Below, piece after piece: positions 26,166 to 37,971 of a DNA stretch of 64,000 nucleotides; the stretch's first letter is position 1, and every line of letters starts with the position of its first letter. Source of the DNA: Larimichthys crocea (lineage: Eukaryota; Chordata; Actinopteri; Sciaenidae); NCBI RefSeq assembly GCF_000972845.2, contig NC_040016.1:14280701-14344700 (forward strand), written 5' to 3'. The notes below the pieces were generated by a model, which was not told where the DNA came from, searched no databases, and saw nothing but the letters and a program-made list of their open reading frames with translations. The position numbers were made by a program, and so were the translations under genes.

Positions 26166-29100
26166 GTGAGAAAGTGCTCACCCCAAATGGTGTTTCTTTA
26201 CTTAGCTCAAATTATTTGGGAATTCATTTCCTTGCCAAAACTCAGTTTTTCATGTAAAATTAGCCTGTACATGATTGCACCAAGAGGCAGAGTCACCATA
26301 ATCCAATTTAAAAGGGCACTGAATGACTGGCATCGACCGAATACGTGCCTCCTCAAACGTAACTTCAAGGGAAAAAAACAGGCACTCTTTGACTTAATGG
26401 CATGTTTTTGGTCAAATGTCTGTCATCTGAAAGGCTGGTGTGCTTTAACCCCACTATTACCCCACTAAAAAGGAGACTGTGTGATTGGTGGACTACCCGA
26501 CCCACTATGGGCTCTGTCCCATGACCCTATTATCAAAATATACAAGAATACTTCCCTTATTCAAAGGCTGCTGTTTCAGTGACTGTGGATTTGTTTATAG
26601 ATCCTCCTGTTCAAATAAAGTTTGGTGAACACTGAAAAGAGTATTTATATGTATACAGTATATGTGTGTGCGTATGAGTTTGCATCTGGGTGAGTGTGAG
26701 AGACAAAGAGAGACAGATGAAGGGAGAGGGTGGGAGGACTGTCTGAATCTGTGTCTATGTTTGTATGCTGTATGTTTACTGCAACATGACACCAATTAAT
26801 CTGACTGACGGCCTTATAATTATTACCAAATGTAGGTGTGGTGAGTTAAACCTTGGATCGCTGTGACTTCCTGTCATTTGATGGGTAGTTTTATGGTTAA
26901 AGAGGTGGTGGCCTCTCTTTGATAGTTTTCTTTTTCATCACCATAATTGATAGCTTCAGAGCGATGCACAGCGCTGAGATTTATCGTCCGGGTAAAATAT
27001 AATGCAGAAGAAGGATCAATACAGACGATTAGGAGGTGTACTGCAGGACATCAAGACATTTTTCTCATACTCCACTGTTTTCCGTTTCATTGATCCTGAG
27101 CTTCTTTGATTGACCCTGTCAAATGTTTATCACTGCAACATGTGAGGTGTAGTGGTCCACCATAGGTCAGGCCTGCTTATACAGCTGTTTGTCAAAAAAG
27201 AAGGGGAGGGACCAGGCCTGGTTTCTCTGGGTGATCATAGTGCTGAGTTCAGCCAAAGACTACAGATGCTGTCTTCTACCTGGACACTGAACTCGACAAC
27301 AACAAAGACTCCAAAATGAACCACACCTCTATCAGACACATTGTTAGATCAGCAGACAGAGGAACAAAGGGAAATTCACGAATTACAATACAACACCACT
27401 CTTTTGAAATGTCAACAAATCCTAAAAATATGGTCTTTAAAATCAGTATTTTCACCAAATCTCTAAAATCCTTGGTCTACAAATAGAAAAACACAAATTG
27501 CTTCTATTCAAATCTCTATTCTCACCTCTTTCAAGATTTCACCACCTGGTTTCATCCACACACCCACTTAGCTCCCATAAATAGGGGTATTCATGTGTCT
27601 ACCCTAGACCGATCTACTACAGGAAATGAGCTCCATACGTACAGGTCACAGAGACCCCACAATACAGTACCCCCTCACAAATATGAGCCCAGTGTTTTGA
27701 CTGTGTCACGCCCATCAATTATAAGATGCATATCAAGCAGGGCCTGTTTTTGATGTGCTAAACTGTGTTTCTTGTTAGACTGCCATGGTGGAATAACATC
27801 AGAACAATGCATAATAGGGTTAGAAGGTTTGGATTGACTTTGTGATGTGCCTTTCTTAATTTATTTTACTTTAATATCATTTCATAATCAAATTGTAGCT
27901 GGTAGCAAGACAGCACTTTTGGAATTCATTCAGTCATTTACTAAGAGAACAACTTTCATGATTCTTACTGCTGTGTGATAACAAAACCTATGTATGTGGA
28001 CCTTTAGGAAAGTTTGCATCTGACCCTGGGAATATTTTCTCAAATCTTATGACATAGTACCACTGTTTAACAGCGATGACTATGGTCCTTCTCAATGAAG
28101 GGTAAAAAAAAAAAATTACCCCAAGAAAAAAACATCCTCGAGGACAAAAAAAATGTGCTGCCAGCATCTCTTTAAATCAGAGCAAGTGAATCACTCCCAG
28201 ATGGATCTACATAGTTCACGAGGCAGTTTGTCATTCGCTCCTCCTCGCTGTCTTTGCTTGCTGATTGTTTGTTTGGTCTTTTATAGTGGGAATTATAGAT
28301 CTTAGCACAGCTGTCATTGATTAGCTTCTACAGATATACGTTCACGGTACAGTCAGCGAGCATGTCCCGATAACTCTAGTGAGAGGTGAGCACTGGACAG
28401 TAAGTTTTTTATGTTTAGTGTATTTAAGTACTTTTCAGGTTTAGATAATGAGTGAGTTACTCTAATGTTACACAGGTGGATTTTATTGACTAAGGTTGCA
28501 TGCAAAAGGGTATTTTATTTGAATTTTTACTGAGGCATTCGAAATTTGGACACCAATAAGACCCATCTGTGTTCATTCATTCACTTGGATTGGATTGGAT
28601 TGGATTCAACCAAATATGACTAACATCTATATTGTTTAGAACTGTGACCATGTTATTTTATCATTTAAGTCTTTGTCCATTAAGTATTTTTCTCTCCAAA
28701 CCAGCTCTGCTTTCATGTTTTTAATGTAGTGCACATTTTAACCAAATTCCCAGAAAATTGGCAAATGAAAAAATGTGTTTCCATCCAATGTTGTGCAAAT
28801 ACTAGAAGCTGGGTACCTCACCATAAACATTTAGTGGAACCAATTCTAAAGTCGGGAAACATTAAACCACTGCAGACTAGATGATGTACTTTTAAATGAA
28901 CAAAAACAATGGAAATATGGCATGTCTGTTTATTTCATGTATTAATTTGAAGAACGTTACAGTGTCCTCATCATGCCTCACAAATCTGTTCTGGTGTTTG
29001 ATATGTTCATTCTCAGGTATTTCAATGTGCAAACTTAAAATGTGCATAAAAACAGGTATATTGTCCAGTCAGGAAGTGGAAATGCATTTTTAGACAATTT

Positions 29101-31557
29101 CTTCTATAAGTCTTGGTCGAATAAGTTCTTTCATCAACTGTATTTAAAGTTGAAACTCACAAGGGACAAAGAGATAAAGGTAGCGGGCAGTTTACAGTCC
29201 AGCTGAATGCCAACTCCTCAGATGGATGCTATTGGAAATCTCAAGAAGCCACGGAGAGCAGATGTGAGGGGTTGGCGCACGTGTGAGGCCATGGGTCTTC
29301 ATGGACACTTTAACCGTCAAGTAGTCTTTAAGCAAGTACATTAACACCATTCTTCACAATAGTTTCTAAACACAGCATTTGGCAGAAGAAAGTGATCTTT
29401 AATGACCTTTAAAATTTGAAAAACAAGTGCAACTTTAAGGCAAGGCAGAGCTTGACTGTAGTCTTTATTATTTTTGGTGCAATACCCACAATGAACCATT
29501 AGAAATCCTCTTGAACATATAAGAATTTCACAAAGTGTTTTAATTTATTTAGCATCAGTTATCTTTGGCCGATGGCTTCTGTGTTGCGACAGGATACAAT
29601 GTTCAGAGAACTTGAAAAATAGTGGATTTTTTTGGATGTGTTTGAAGTATTGAAAACAGCTTGCAGGAAACCTGACAGCACTGAAGAGAGAAAAAAACCT
29701 TCTCAAATCCCAAAGCTGGGCCCGTTAGAGAGGTGGGAACATTGATCAGACTGATAGACAAACCAGACACTTTCAGTGAAAGGGAGAAAGAGAGCAAAGG
29801 GGAAAAAAACTCAAGAGAAATAATGGAGCTGGAGAGAAATGCACACGGAGAAAAAATATTAATCAAAGCTTCATGTTTCTCTCTCTGCTGAAATTGTATT
29901 TGTCTCATACCTGAGGTGTTTCCAGTGTCTGTCAGCCTTTGCTGTCTAGTAGAAACACAAATCCGGATATATGTAACAATACAAGTGCTTCTCCTTCATG
30001 AGAATGGTCATCATTGCTCTTGGGGTCATTATTTGACAGCATGTGCTACTCTTTATTACTTAAAAAAATACTTTCTTTTAGAAAATATGTGAAGCAGTTC
30101 AATAATGTGTACGTCAGCATTCACAAATGCTCATGAAGTTTCCACTTCTTCCCCCCACCCTTCTCCCTCATCATCAATGCTCCCCTCTCTCTCTCTTTCT
30201 CCCTTTGACTCTCTCTCCCACTCTCAAAAACACATGCCCGGACCACTGAAACCAAGCTCTTCCAGAGATTTGGACTATTTCAGCACGTTCCCCACCCCCG
30301 ACTCCTTGAAGAGATTTCCACAGATGCTGCCACATTCTACTGCTTTCCTCTATTTCCCTCTCATTTTCTGACTCTGTCTTTCTAACTTATCTGCACCTAT
30401 CATGTGGTCAATATTTGAAATCTGCCTCTTCTTATTAAAATATATCTTTTCTCACTGTTGTGTCTTATCAAAGCTTATACCTTTAATCAAGTGGAAGAAG
30501 GTTATTTCTTTCCATGGTTCTCATTTCTTCATTTTTTTTAACTTGCTCACACTTTGGTGTCAACTGCTTCTAATTCAAATAGTGAGGGCTTTGTGCGAGA
30601 CAGTCACTGACTTATGCAAACATAAATTGGGCTGTGTTGTTGACTGATGAGCTCCAAGCCAGACAGAGGGTTGTCTCTCAGTCTGAATCATCAGGTACAC
30701 AGAGGTGGCTTCTCAAACATACACACACAGGTCTACATTCACACGCAATTACACATACACACAAATAATATGATGAAACAGTAATGAAAGTGTAACGTCG
30801 TGCCCTTCATCTCTCTCCAGTGAGAACCACTGCCACAGTTAAGTCTTTCTAAGTCAGAAAGTGCAACTCAGAGAGAACCAGCACATCTCAAATATATGAT
30901 TTCTAGTGCATTATGAAACACATATCAAAAGATAAAACTAGAGAGTTTTGTCATGGTCAGTAGTGCCCTGTTTAGAAGTGCAGCAGTGAAAAGTGAGACC
31001 TCCTTGACACATGTCAATACCCCAAGAAGTCTTGTAATTCTTGATTATGGTGGAAATATTAAATAGTTACATGCTAATATCCATAACAAAGCAGAGAAAG
31101 GATTTCAACATCCTGTGCAAAACAGGAAAATGCAAACGCAAAGCACAACCATTACTGCTTACACAGATTAACCCATTTTCTTTTAAATCCATAGCAATGT
31201 TTGAAATCAATAAACCGCAGTTTGTTTAGTGGATCTAGTTTATTTAGCCAAGCTGGAAAACCATAAGTTCTGCTTGTTCCCAGCCCTTTTTTATGCTCCA
31301 TAAATAAACTAAGTTCATATGACAAGACTGTACATTTTATTGCGGCTAATTATTGGTTGCTGGCTGATTCAGACATGATAGTTTGTGGTGCAGAAACCAG
31401 AAGGACATCAGAAGTAATTTCAAGTCCAAAGTAAAGAGAATAAGTGCAGTATCTTACTGTCCACAAATCCCATAAAAAAGACCAAAACCAACAATGAATT
31501 GATCCAAATAAAGCGTGATAAAGCATATTCCTCTGTTGCCCCAAACTACTAAAAACA
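26166..31557. other. Long non-coding stretch
   Basis: No gene is recognised. Small features are a (GGATT)4 run near 28,587 and a C/T-rich block at about 30,140-30,370. Confidence 0.5.
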
Positions 31558-31715
31558 CATCTGTGAGCCACACCGTATTCCTTCATTATAATGAACAAGA
31601 GCACTGTAGTTTCATTTGAGTCAATCCCACATACACCGTCCCGCTGCTGTAAATACTAACAAGTACCAAATCCACAGCTGAAAATAGTCCCAACAAATGC
31701 ACTATTTAGTCCTGT
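31558..31715 (+). repeat. Dispersed repeat, copy B (pairs with 1,424-1,575)
   Basis: ACACATCTGTGAGCCACACC, TTCCTTCATTATAATGAACA, CCCACATACACCGTCCCGCT and CTGAAAATAGTCCCAACAAA align with copy A. This copy also keeps the end CACTATTTAGTCCTGTTTGA. Confidence 0.7.
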
Positions 31716-31829
31716 TTGAGAAACGATTGTGGTCAGTGGCCAGCTGTTTGATTTAATGACTTTGAGCCTTTTTGTGAAAATGAAGCTACAGCTATACCTA
31801 ATAAGTATTTTTTATTAGCAATTAATCTG

Positions 31830-32045
31830 CCATATTAATCCTTTGGGCCATAAAGGTCAGGAAATAGTGAAAAATATCTATCTAAGACGCCAAGTTAACA
31901 TCTGCAAGTGCAGACGTGCAGTTAGGTATAAGAAAACCTCCTTATATTCACATGTGAGAGGCTGGAAGCAATTCATGTATTTCTGCCCATTCATTTTCAA
32001 TCAACAGGTCAATTAATTGATTTTTGAATGAAATGATCTAACCAT
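31830..32045. repeat. Fragment of GATTAATC-type interspersed repeat
   Basis: It includes ATATTAATCCTTTGGGCCAT, TCAGGAAATAGTGAAAAAT and CAGGTCAATTAATTGATTTT, consistent with the repeat in intron 1. Confidence 0.5.
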
Positions 32046-32369
32046 TTTAAAGATTTAGGTCTTCAGTAGGACAGAGTGGGTTTGGGCCTGTGTATAGAAA
32101 AGTTATGGAAGTTGAAAAGTATTAAGAAACTTTGTTGGTTTTACATTTTGTATATGTTTGTTGACAATAACAAGTATCTAAGATAGTCTGCGTGGACCTA
32201 AACAATGTGAGCAGTGTGGGTGGTCAATTCTATGCCATTAGAAGTAATGTTATTGTGACTATTGGTAATCTGACAGTGAACTCTTTCACATCCAGCCCAG
32301 CTGGTGACGTCATGGTTTTTGTTTTTTTTTCAGTGCCGATCTGACATAGTTTCAGTTAAAGCTCTCCAT

Positions 32370-32660
32370 ACTGTGTGCACCTCTCTCTCTCTCTTCATCA
32401 TCAGTCTCAGCGTCCCACACTCTCCTCCTCTTTTTGCTGTTCCCTCCCTTGCTCCTGCATTCCATCTTTCCCACCCACCTTACCTCTCGCTCTCTCCTTC
32501 ATTTTCTATTTTTCTGCAACTCCCTTCTCCGTCTACCCCCTCCCCACCACCACCATCGCCACCACCCCTCTCTCTCTTCTTTTTTTTCCCATACTCTCTG
32601 ATTATCTTTCCAGACAGACTTCATTCCTAAACAACTTCAAACCTATATTCACAGACTCTT
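32370..32660 (+). other. Pyrimidine-rich tract
   Basis: A nearly continuous C/T-rich stretch of about 290 bp beginning with CTCTCTCTCTC. Both overlapping ORFs reflect composition only. Confidence 0.7.
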
Positions 32661-33798
32661 CCCATAATTTTCAGCCTCTTTAAAGCGCAGGTCTTCAGTG
32701 TGAATTGTAAGAGCTATAAGCAGATTGAACTTCCTGTAGCTGTAATTTGTCACCACATCATAAATTCACAGAAACCCCACTTCTCTTACTAGGGACTTTT
32801 TTTTTGGACAGATAATGTTTTTAAAACAATATTTCAAAATTTAAAACTTAAAAACATATGGAGAAGTTAAAAAAAAAGGTTTATTGATGATTTTTCCTGT
32901 CCTCATGTTGGCAGGAATTATTCCTGATCTCTGTGGATTTGATACCTCAAGTGCCAGTGTTTATTTTCTCATATTTTCTGAAGCATCAGGGGACTCTGTC
33001 ACCCTTAACCCCTCACCCTGTTGGAGGGGGACATATCTGTCAGTTCAGCACAGAGAAGCTTTGAAGAAGTAATCGAAATCCAGCCACAGGACGCTGCAGC
33101 CCGTCTCTTTTCCAGACATAATTGAGGTTTGCAGGTCTGAAACAAAGCATAGTCTTGTCTTGACTCGGTGACAGCAAACTGTAATACTTAAACCATTCGT
33201 GCACTCTCACAGACATGAAGAGGAGAAGCACAAAATATCAAAACTTTGCAGGATGTCATTTCCTCTTCAAAGAGTTCTTTTAAAAGCTGAAAGAGATCAT
33301 ATACACAGACAGCACAACACCAATGCTTAACACATAACTTACAATATCTCCAGCACACTACTCTAGATCAGCACGGTTCACAACTGTTGACAAATTTTCA
33401 GCCACAAAGCACTAGCTGATGTAGCCAGACTACTACAAACTACAGCTGATTTTAGGTCTCCAGCCTACAAATAGATAATTGGTAGGTAAGTGATCCAAAG
33501 TCTTTGATCTCTGGGTTGCCCAGGCTTTATGTGCATGCCGCAAGATCACAAAAGGAACACAGTTATAATATGACTTGTAACTTTGCTATACATAGTCAGA
33601 CATATCCTTTTTATGAAGGAAATGTCTTAAACTATACAAAATTACAAGTTGCATAATTTTCATGTAAGCTTGTAGAGTAGGGATTACATGAATATGAAAC
33701 ATTTGAGAGACAATTATGTAAAACAAAAACATTTACATGCTTTTATGAGTAAATTAAAAGTAAAAGACCAAAATTTGATATTATGCACCTTCACTTTT

Positions 33799-33916
33799 TT
33801 AATGTGACATGCAGGAAATAACCACAGGTCGGATTCGAATGCTGGTCCACTGCGGCAAGGACTGAGCCTTTGTACATGGGGCGGATGCTCTACCAACTGA
33901 GCTAAAGGACACTCCG
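33799..33916 (-). repeat. tRNA-derived SINE, minus strand, with intact target-site duplication
   Basis: The minus strand gives TTTAGCTCAGTTGGTAGAGC (A box) and a B box GCATTCGAATCC, then CGACCTGTGGTTATTTCC and CATGTCACATT. It is bracketed by the perfect 15-bp repeat TGCACCTTCACTTTT (33,784-33,798 and 33,917-33,931), which proves insertion by target-primed retrotransposition. The 3' tail is shorter than in the 6.8-kb copy. Confidence 0.88.
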
Positions 33917-34079
33917 TGCACCTTCACTTTTGACCACATTTCATTCATATGGCTGTACTTAAGTCAAAAACTCTTCCAGCACTTATGTTGTTATTTTGTT
34001 TGCAGATGATCGGTCATTACGCCACTTGAACCTGAACTCAATAAATGAACCTCACAAACAAACTAACATGCATTGTGAA

Positions 34080-34500
34080 TCTCTGACCCGCTGGACAACC
34101 ACAACTCTCCTTAGACAGCCGAGCGGTAGAGAATAGCACTAATGCTGCACACTCAGGATGCACCAGCTGCTCCTGTTACCAATAAAGTGTGTGCGGTGTC
34201 AAAGTTCAAAGCTCACAGGTCACAACCTGCAGAGGGGTGAGGGCCTGCATACATAAATGATGGAACCAAACCGTCTCTTGGCATTTATATATAGCTAGAG
34301 CTGTAGCTACAGACTACAGGTGGCTCTTCATGGCATCTCCGTGAGCACTCAGTTAGTTGCCGTCTGACAGGGTGAGAGCAGGGACAGGAGTGTTATTCCG
34401 GCACAAACTATGTGCTCAGTCCAGAGGTCTGATGGGAAGATCAAGGCTGTTTGGTTTGGCCATGTGGTCGCTCTGTGAACAGAAGTGGTCCTGAAGATTA
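34080..34500. other. Complex non-coding segment of unknown role
   Basis: Less AT-rich than its surroundings and repeat-free. It contains nuclear-receptor-like half-sites (AGTTCA and AGGTCA near 34,203-34,222) and a TATA-like TTATATATAG near 34,286. It could be an upstream regulatory element; nothing more can be shown. Confidence 0.3.
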
Positions 34501-34609
34501 TCATATTAAAGAGAATATAGTAATGCGTGTCGCTGCAGCGGTCATCATGTTTTAAATTTAGTGAAGTGTTGTTTTAGTGAGGAGAATTCTGGAAAATAAC
34601 GTTAAGTTT

Positions 34610-34905
34610 TATAGCTGCAATCACTGATTATATTTTGGCCACTAGGGGCTGCCGTAAACAAGCTGCTCATTTACACATCGAGCGACATTATCATTTATTT
34701 GAAGTTATGTTTCTGACCACCTGATGAATGTAAGTCTACTATTCACCCTAGTTTATCTTTCAACTCCTGACAGAAGTATTCAAAATATCTCATGTTAACC
34801 AGCAAGAGGCTAATTTTGTCTGTCCACCGTTTGGTGCTGATCAGGAAGTGTGAGTTTTTAGAGCCTCTTCCTGAAAACAGCTTCCTGCTGCAGCCAACCA
34901 AACAT
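34610..34905 (+). repeat. Dispersed repeat with CACTAGGGG core, copy 3
   Basis: TATTTTGGCCACTAGGGGCT, CATTTACACATCGAGCGACA, GTTTCTGACCACCTGATGAA, TGGTGCTGATCAGGAAGTGT and ACAGCTTCCTGCTGCAGCCA match the family seen at 3.9 and 20.2 kb, and extend further 3'. Confidence 0.75.
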
Positions 34906-35180
34906 GATGCTATGTGAGCCGTGAAAGTGAGCTAAAACAATAGAGGTTTATATTATTTTGTTAAATTTTAGATCTGTTATTTAGGTAAAAAGTTACACAA
35001 TGTGTATGCAAAGCTAATAAATACTACCTATGATGTGATACGCCATTACATTGCAGTCAAAGTTTGTCAACCAGTATTTGGACCAGTAATGTAGAATATT
35101 TATTTTTCTTCACCACATTTATGAAATATTACGTCATATGAAATACTGTGTATGATTCAAATAGAGACTACATTCATGTA

Positions 35181-35272
35181 CCCTGTGGCCCTTTGTTGCA
35201 TGTCCTCCCCTCTTTCTACTTTCCTATCTCTTTACAGCTGTCCTATCCAATAAAGACATAAAAAAAACAAAG
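35181..35272 (+). repeat. 5'-truncated SINE, plus strand
   Basis: TGGCCCTTTGTTGCATGTCC, then TTTACAGCTGTCCTATCCAA, TAAAGACAT and an A-rich tail form the 3' half of the same tRNA SINE family seen in reverse at 6.8 and 33.8 kb. The tRNA-like head is absent. Confidence 0.8.
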
Positions 35273-36214
35273 ATCATATAATCATGAAGCTATCACTGTC
35301 AATGTATTATGGAAAGTTTTGGAGCTTGTGTGTCACAGCTATGCTCTGTAACCTACATATGTAGTCCTAAAATACACTGTCGTGTTTGAAACAAGTGTAA
35401 AAGTGTCAATTTAACAAAATAAATTCCTTCTAATAAAAATCCCTCCCTCTAATGTTCCCATAGTACCACTGAAACAATGATGCTCACTGTCTTTTATTCC
35501 AATGAGTATATCAGACTGGATGAATAAACACACCCAACGTTGGTGAGTGGATCATACAGAGAACAGTTCATTAAACCTCCTAGAAAACTAGAGCAGATTG
35601 AACATCACTGTTGGAACCATTAATCTAACAGTGCAGACAGTTTTAGAAAATTCAGTTCTGAAGCCATATCCGATCAGAAACCAGAACCATAACAGACTCC
35701 GGTCACCACAGTAACAAATACAAACCAGAAGACACACGGGCACCAACTCTTTAAGTGGGTCTGTCTTGAAACCAAGATCCTACTGAGAGAATACTGATGA
35801 CTCCAACCCTGATCGTGTCTGTCTATGTCTTGGATTGGAATATGACACATCAACTGTCCCTTCAACATTACTCCAGCTGTCATACATGTTCATCTCACCA
35901 TGATACAAACATAATTACCTGGTCAGTGATGTGTGATAGTCTGCATGCTGCAGGCCCTCATCCTTTCTTTTCCCACAGTCAGGAATGCCACTGCATCCAC
36001 CATGAGATCATTCAAGTCTGAGCTTCATACTCGCAAGTCAGTGCAGCTTGTTACATTGAGGAGAGTGCCAACACAGTGGCCAAACCAGGTGAGACACCTG
36101 GGCCTGCCTTCTTTGGCAGATACAGATGTCATGCAACTGGTATGAAAATGATCATCTATAAACCACTGTTGTGCAAAATGAACATAGCAACAAAATTTAG
36201 GCTTATTTAATGTT

Positions 36215-36475
36215 TACCCTCGCAAACGACTCCATTGGGGAAGCAACCAATGATTATTTTTATTGTCGACTTACAGTGTCTTCCAGTTATATACTTTGAT
36301 TAATCGCTGAATCATTTAGTTTGGAAAATGTCTAAAAGTAATGAAAAATGTCCCAGGACCTAAAGTTGCTTCTTTTTACTTGTTTTCGCATCAGAGATGC
36401 CAGAAAGCAGAAAAACCTCAAATCAACTATCAATACTTTTCTTTTGATCAACTAATCAATTTTATTGCTCCCTCT
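36215..36475. repeat. Fragment of GATTAATC-type interspersed repeat
   Basis: AATGATTATTTTTATTGTCG, TTGATTAATCGCTGAATCAT and GATCAACTAATCAATTTTAT are characteristic. It lies about 0.5 kb upstream of the col2a1 promoter. Confidence 0.6.
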
Positions 36476-36699
36476 GCCAAAATACTCTCCTAATAGAGAC
36501 ATTCTCACTGTGAGTGTTAGAGTTTATTGTATTCTCACCTCCTACACTGTCTGGTGGATTCCCTGTCCCTCTGGTGAAGTAGATTATTACAGTGGCTGAA
36601 TTAGGATATAATATTCACCTTTATGGTACACAGGTGGCAGGATTACATGAAAAAAAAAAAAGAATCTCCTTTAATTAGCGAAGTGATTCTGACATCGCT

Positions 36700-37191
36700 G
36701 TGCTTTCTATGAACAAGGCGAGGGGGGAGGAAGGGGGAGGGTACCAAAGTTAGTGAGGGAGAAGTTTTTAGTTTTTTCTTCTTTTTTTTTTCCTTTTTTT
36801 TTTTTTTAGGTAGTAGCAGCACGTGTAGAAAGGAGTGGTCTGGGACTGGAATAATGGAACCTGGGAGACAGAATGGGAGGGAAACGGGGCTCAGATTTCA
36901 GTCTGACGGGGGGCAAGGGGCCGGACTGATATTTGGGAATATACGAAGATTCATTGAAGGCAACGGGGACATAAAACTACAGCGTCTGGCCTGAAGCGGT
37001 CGGTGCTGAGTTTCTGCTGCAGGTCTGGGTCCTGCCTCTGGATTCCCCCATCGGTTTTTTTTGGGAAGGGTGAATTTCGAATGGTTCGGCTTTTGTAACC
37101 GGGGACACACACACTAAATACTGAGAGAAGCCTCCGCTCCCTTCGCACCCTTCTTTCTCCCTTGTGGGCCCTGCATGTCTAATATTTAGAC
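36700..37191 (+). promoter_or_regulatory. col2a1: Putative col2a1 promoter and 5' UTR
   Basis: The stretch before the start codon contains a G-rich block (36,722-36,741), a long poly(dT)/pyrimidine tract (about 36,775-36,808), an E-box CACGTG (36,820-36,825) and a TATA-like CATAAAA (36,970-36,976). A TATA-driven start would fall near 37,000 and give a 5' UTR of about 190 nt. The transcription start is inferred from spacing only. The tract ending in TTTAGG at about 36,810 also looks like a splice acceptor, so an upstream non-coding exon cannot be excluded. Confidence 0.45.
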
Positions 37192-37194
37192 ATG
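37174..37194 (+). promoter_or_regulatory. col2a1: Inverted repeat (5' stem-loop) over the col2a1 start codon
   Basis: CATGTCTAA (37,174-37,182) and TTAGACATG (37,186-37,194) are perfect reverse complements separated by TAT, and the second arm contains the initiating ATG. Type I and III collagen mRNAs carry a conserved stem-loop at the same place, bound by LARP6. The match in sequence and position is seen directly; LARP6 binding here is inferred. Confidence 0.75.
37175..37189 (+). other. Four-codon upstream ORF in the col2a1 leader
   Basis: ATG TCT AAT ATT TAG encodes Met-Ser-Asn-Ile and stops two bases before the main ATG at 37,192. It lies inside the stem-loop. From memory, type I collagen mRNAs have an equivalent short uORF in the same spot. 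A role in translation control is inferred. Confidence 0.6.
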
Positions 37195-37282
37195 TTCAGC
37201 TTTATGGATTCCAGGACTGTACTGCTACTTGTAGCAACTCAAGTCTGTCTATTAGCCGTTGTGAGATGTCAGAACGACGACC
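37192..37282 (+). CDS. col2a1: col2a1 exon 1: signal peptide
   Basis: Encodes residues 1-30 plus one base of codon 31. It begins MFSFMDSRTV, continues with a Leu/Val/Ala-rich hydrophobic core and ends ...VVRCQNDD. This is a typical secretory signal peptide, with cleavage expected around Cys26/Gln27. The MFSF.DSR start resembles type I collagens and frog type II rather than human COL2A1, which begins MIRL. The ATG at 37,192 is chosen because it opens the frame that continues through all later exons; the upstream ATG at 37,175 closes after four codons. The donor is the strong GTAAGT. Confidence 0.93.
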
Positions 37283-37924
37283 GTAAGTGACAGTTTTATT
37301 TCTCTCAAAGAGCTATCATGAAGAAAAGTTGTCATAAGGACCATATATAGAGCAGGTGTTCTTCCAACTCACATACTTATGAAATAGGTTTAACTTCACG
37401 CACAGAATCTGAACTTTGAATCGTTTAGTGCTCGTTTTGGTGCTTGGGGTGATTTGGTTGTCCCCTCGCACCTTTTACGCACAGAAAGTTCACGATTGTT
37501 TGGATACGCTGAGGCATGAAAAGTTTTCTGATTTATGATAGTTTCCGTCTAGCAAGAGTGCTGATCTTAAAATATCTGCAAGGTGTGATGAAAGACAATA
37601 TATCAGAGTTGTGGACGTGCGTAAAAGTGACGCAATGGATGGAGAGATGTGGCAAGTTAACGCAAAATAACGCGCACAGAGTAGGAGCTGTTTGTTTTCT
37701 TGCTTCTGTGGAGTTATGTTTCTTTAGTTTTTATTCATTCTTGTTGAAGTTTACATTCTTGGATACAGTTTGGAAAGTGAAAATCATAGAGTAAGATCTC
37801 ACAGTGAAGCCCAATGCATGATCCTACCTCCCCCTTCTACCTTAAGTTAAGCTGCAGGACACCTGTGGGTGCTTTAGGGGCCTTGACAGGCTCCCCTTTT
37901 AACTGCAGATTCACTTAATATAGA

Positions 37925-37947
37925 GGGGGAGAGGGGGAGGGGGTGGG
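37925..37947 (+). promoter_or_regulatory. G-quadruplex-type motif in col2a1 intron 1
   Basis: Four G runs in the order G5-AGA-G5-A-G5-T-G3 satisfy the usual G3+N1-7 rule with very short loops. The motif is on the coding strand 640 bp after exon 1. The same block could serve Sp1/KLF-type factors. The motif is directly visible; its folding and role are not. Confidence 0.6.
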
Positions 37948-37971
37948 TAAAAAGTGAAAGGTGGTCAGGCT

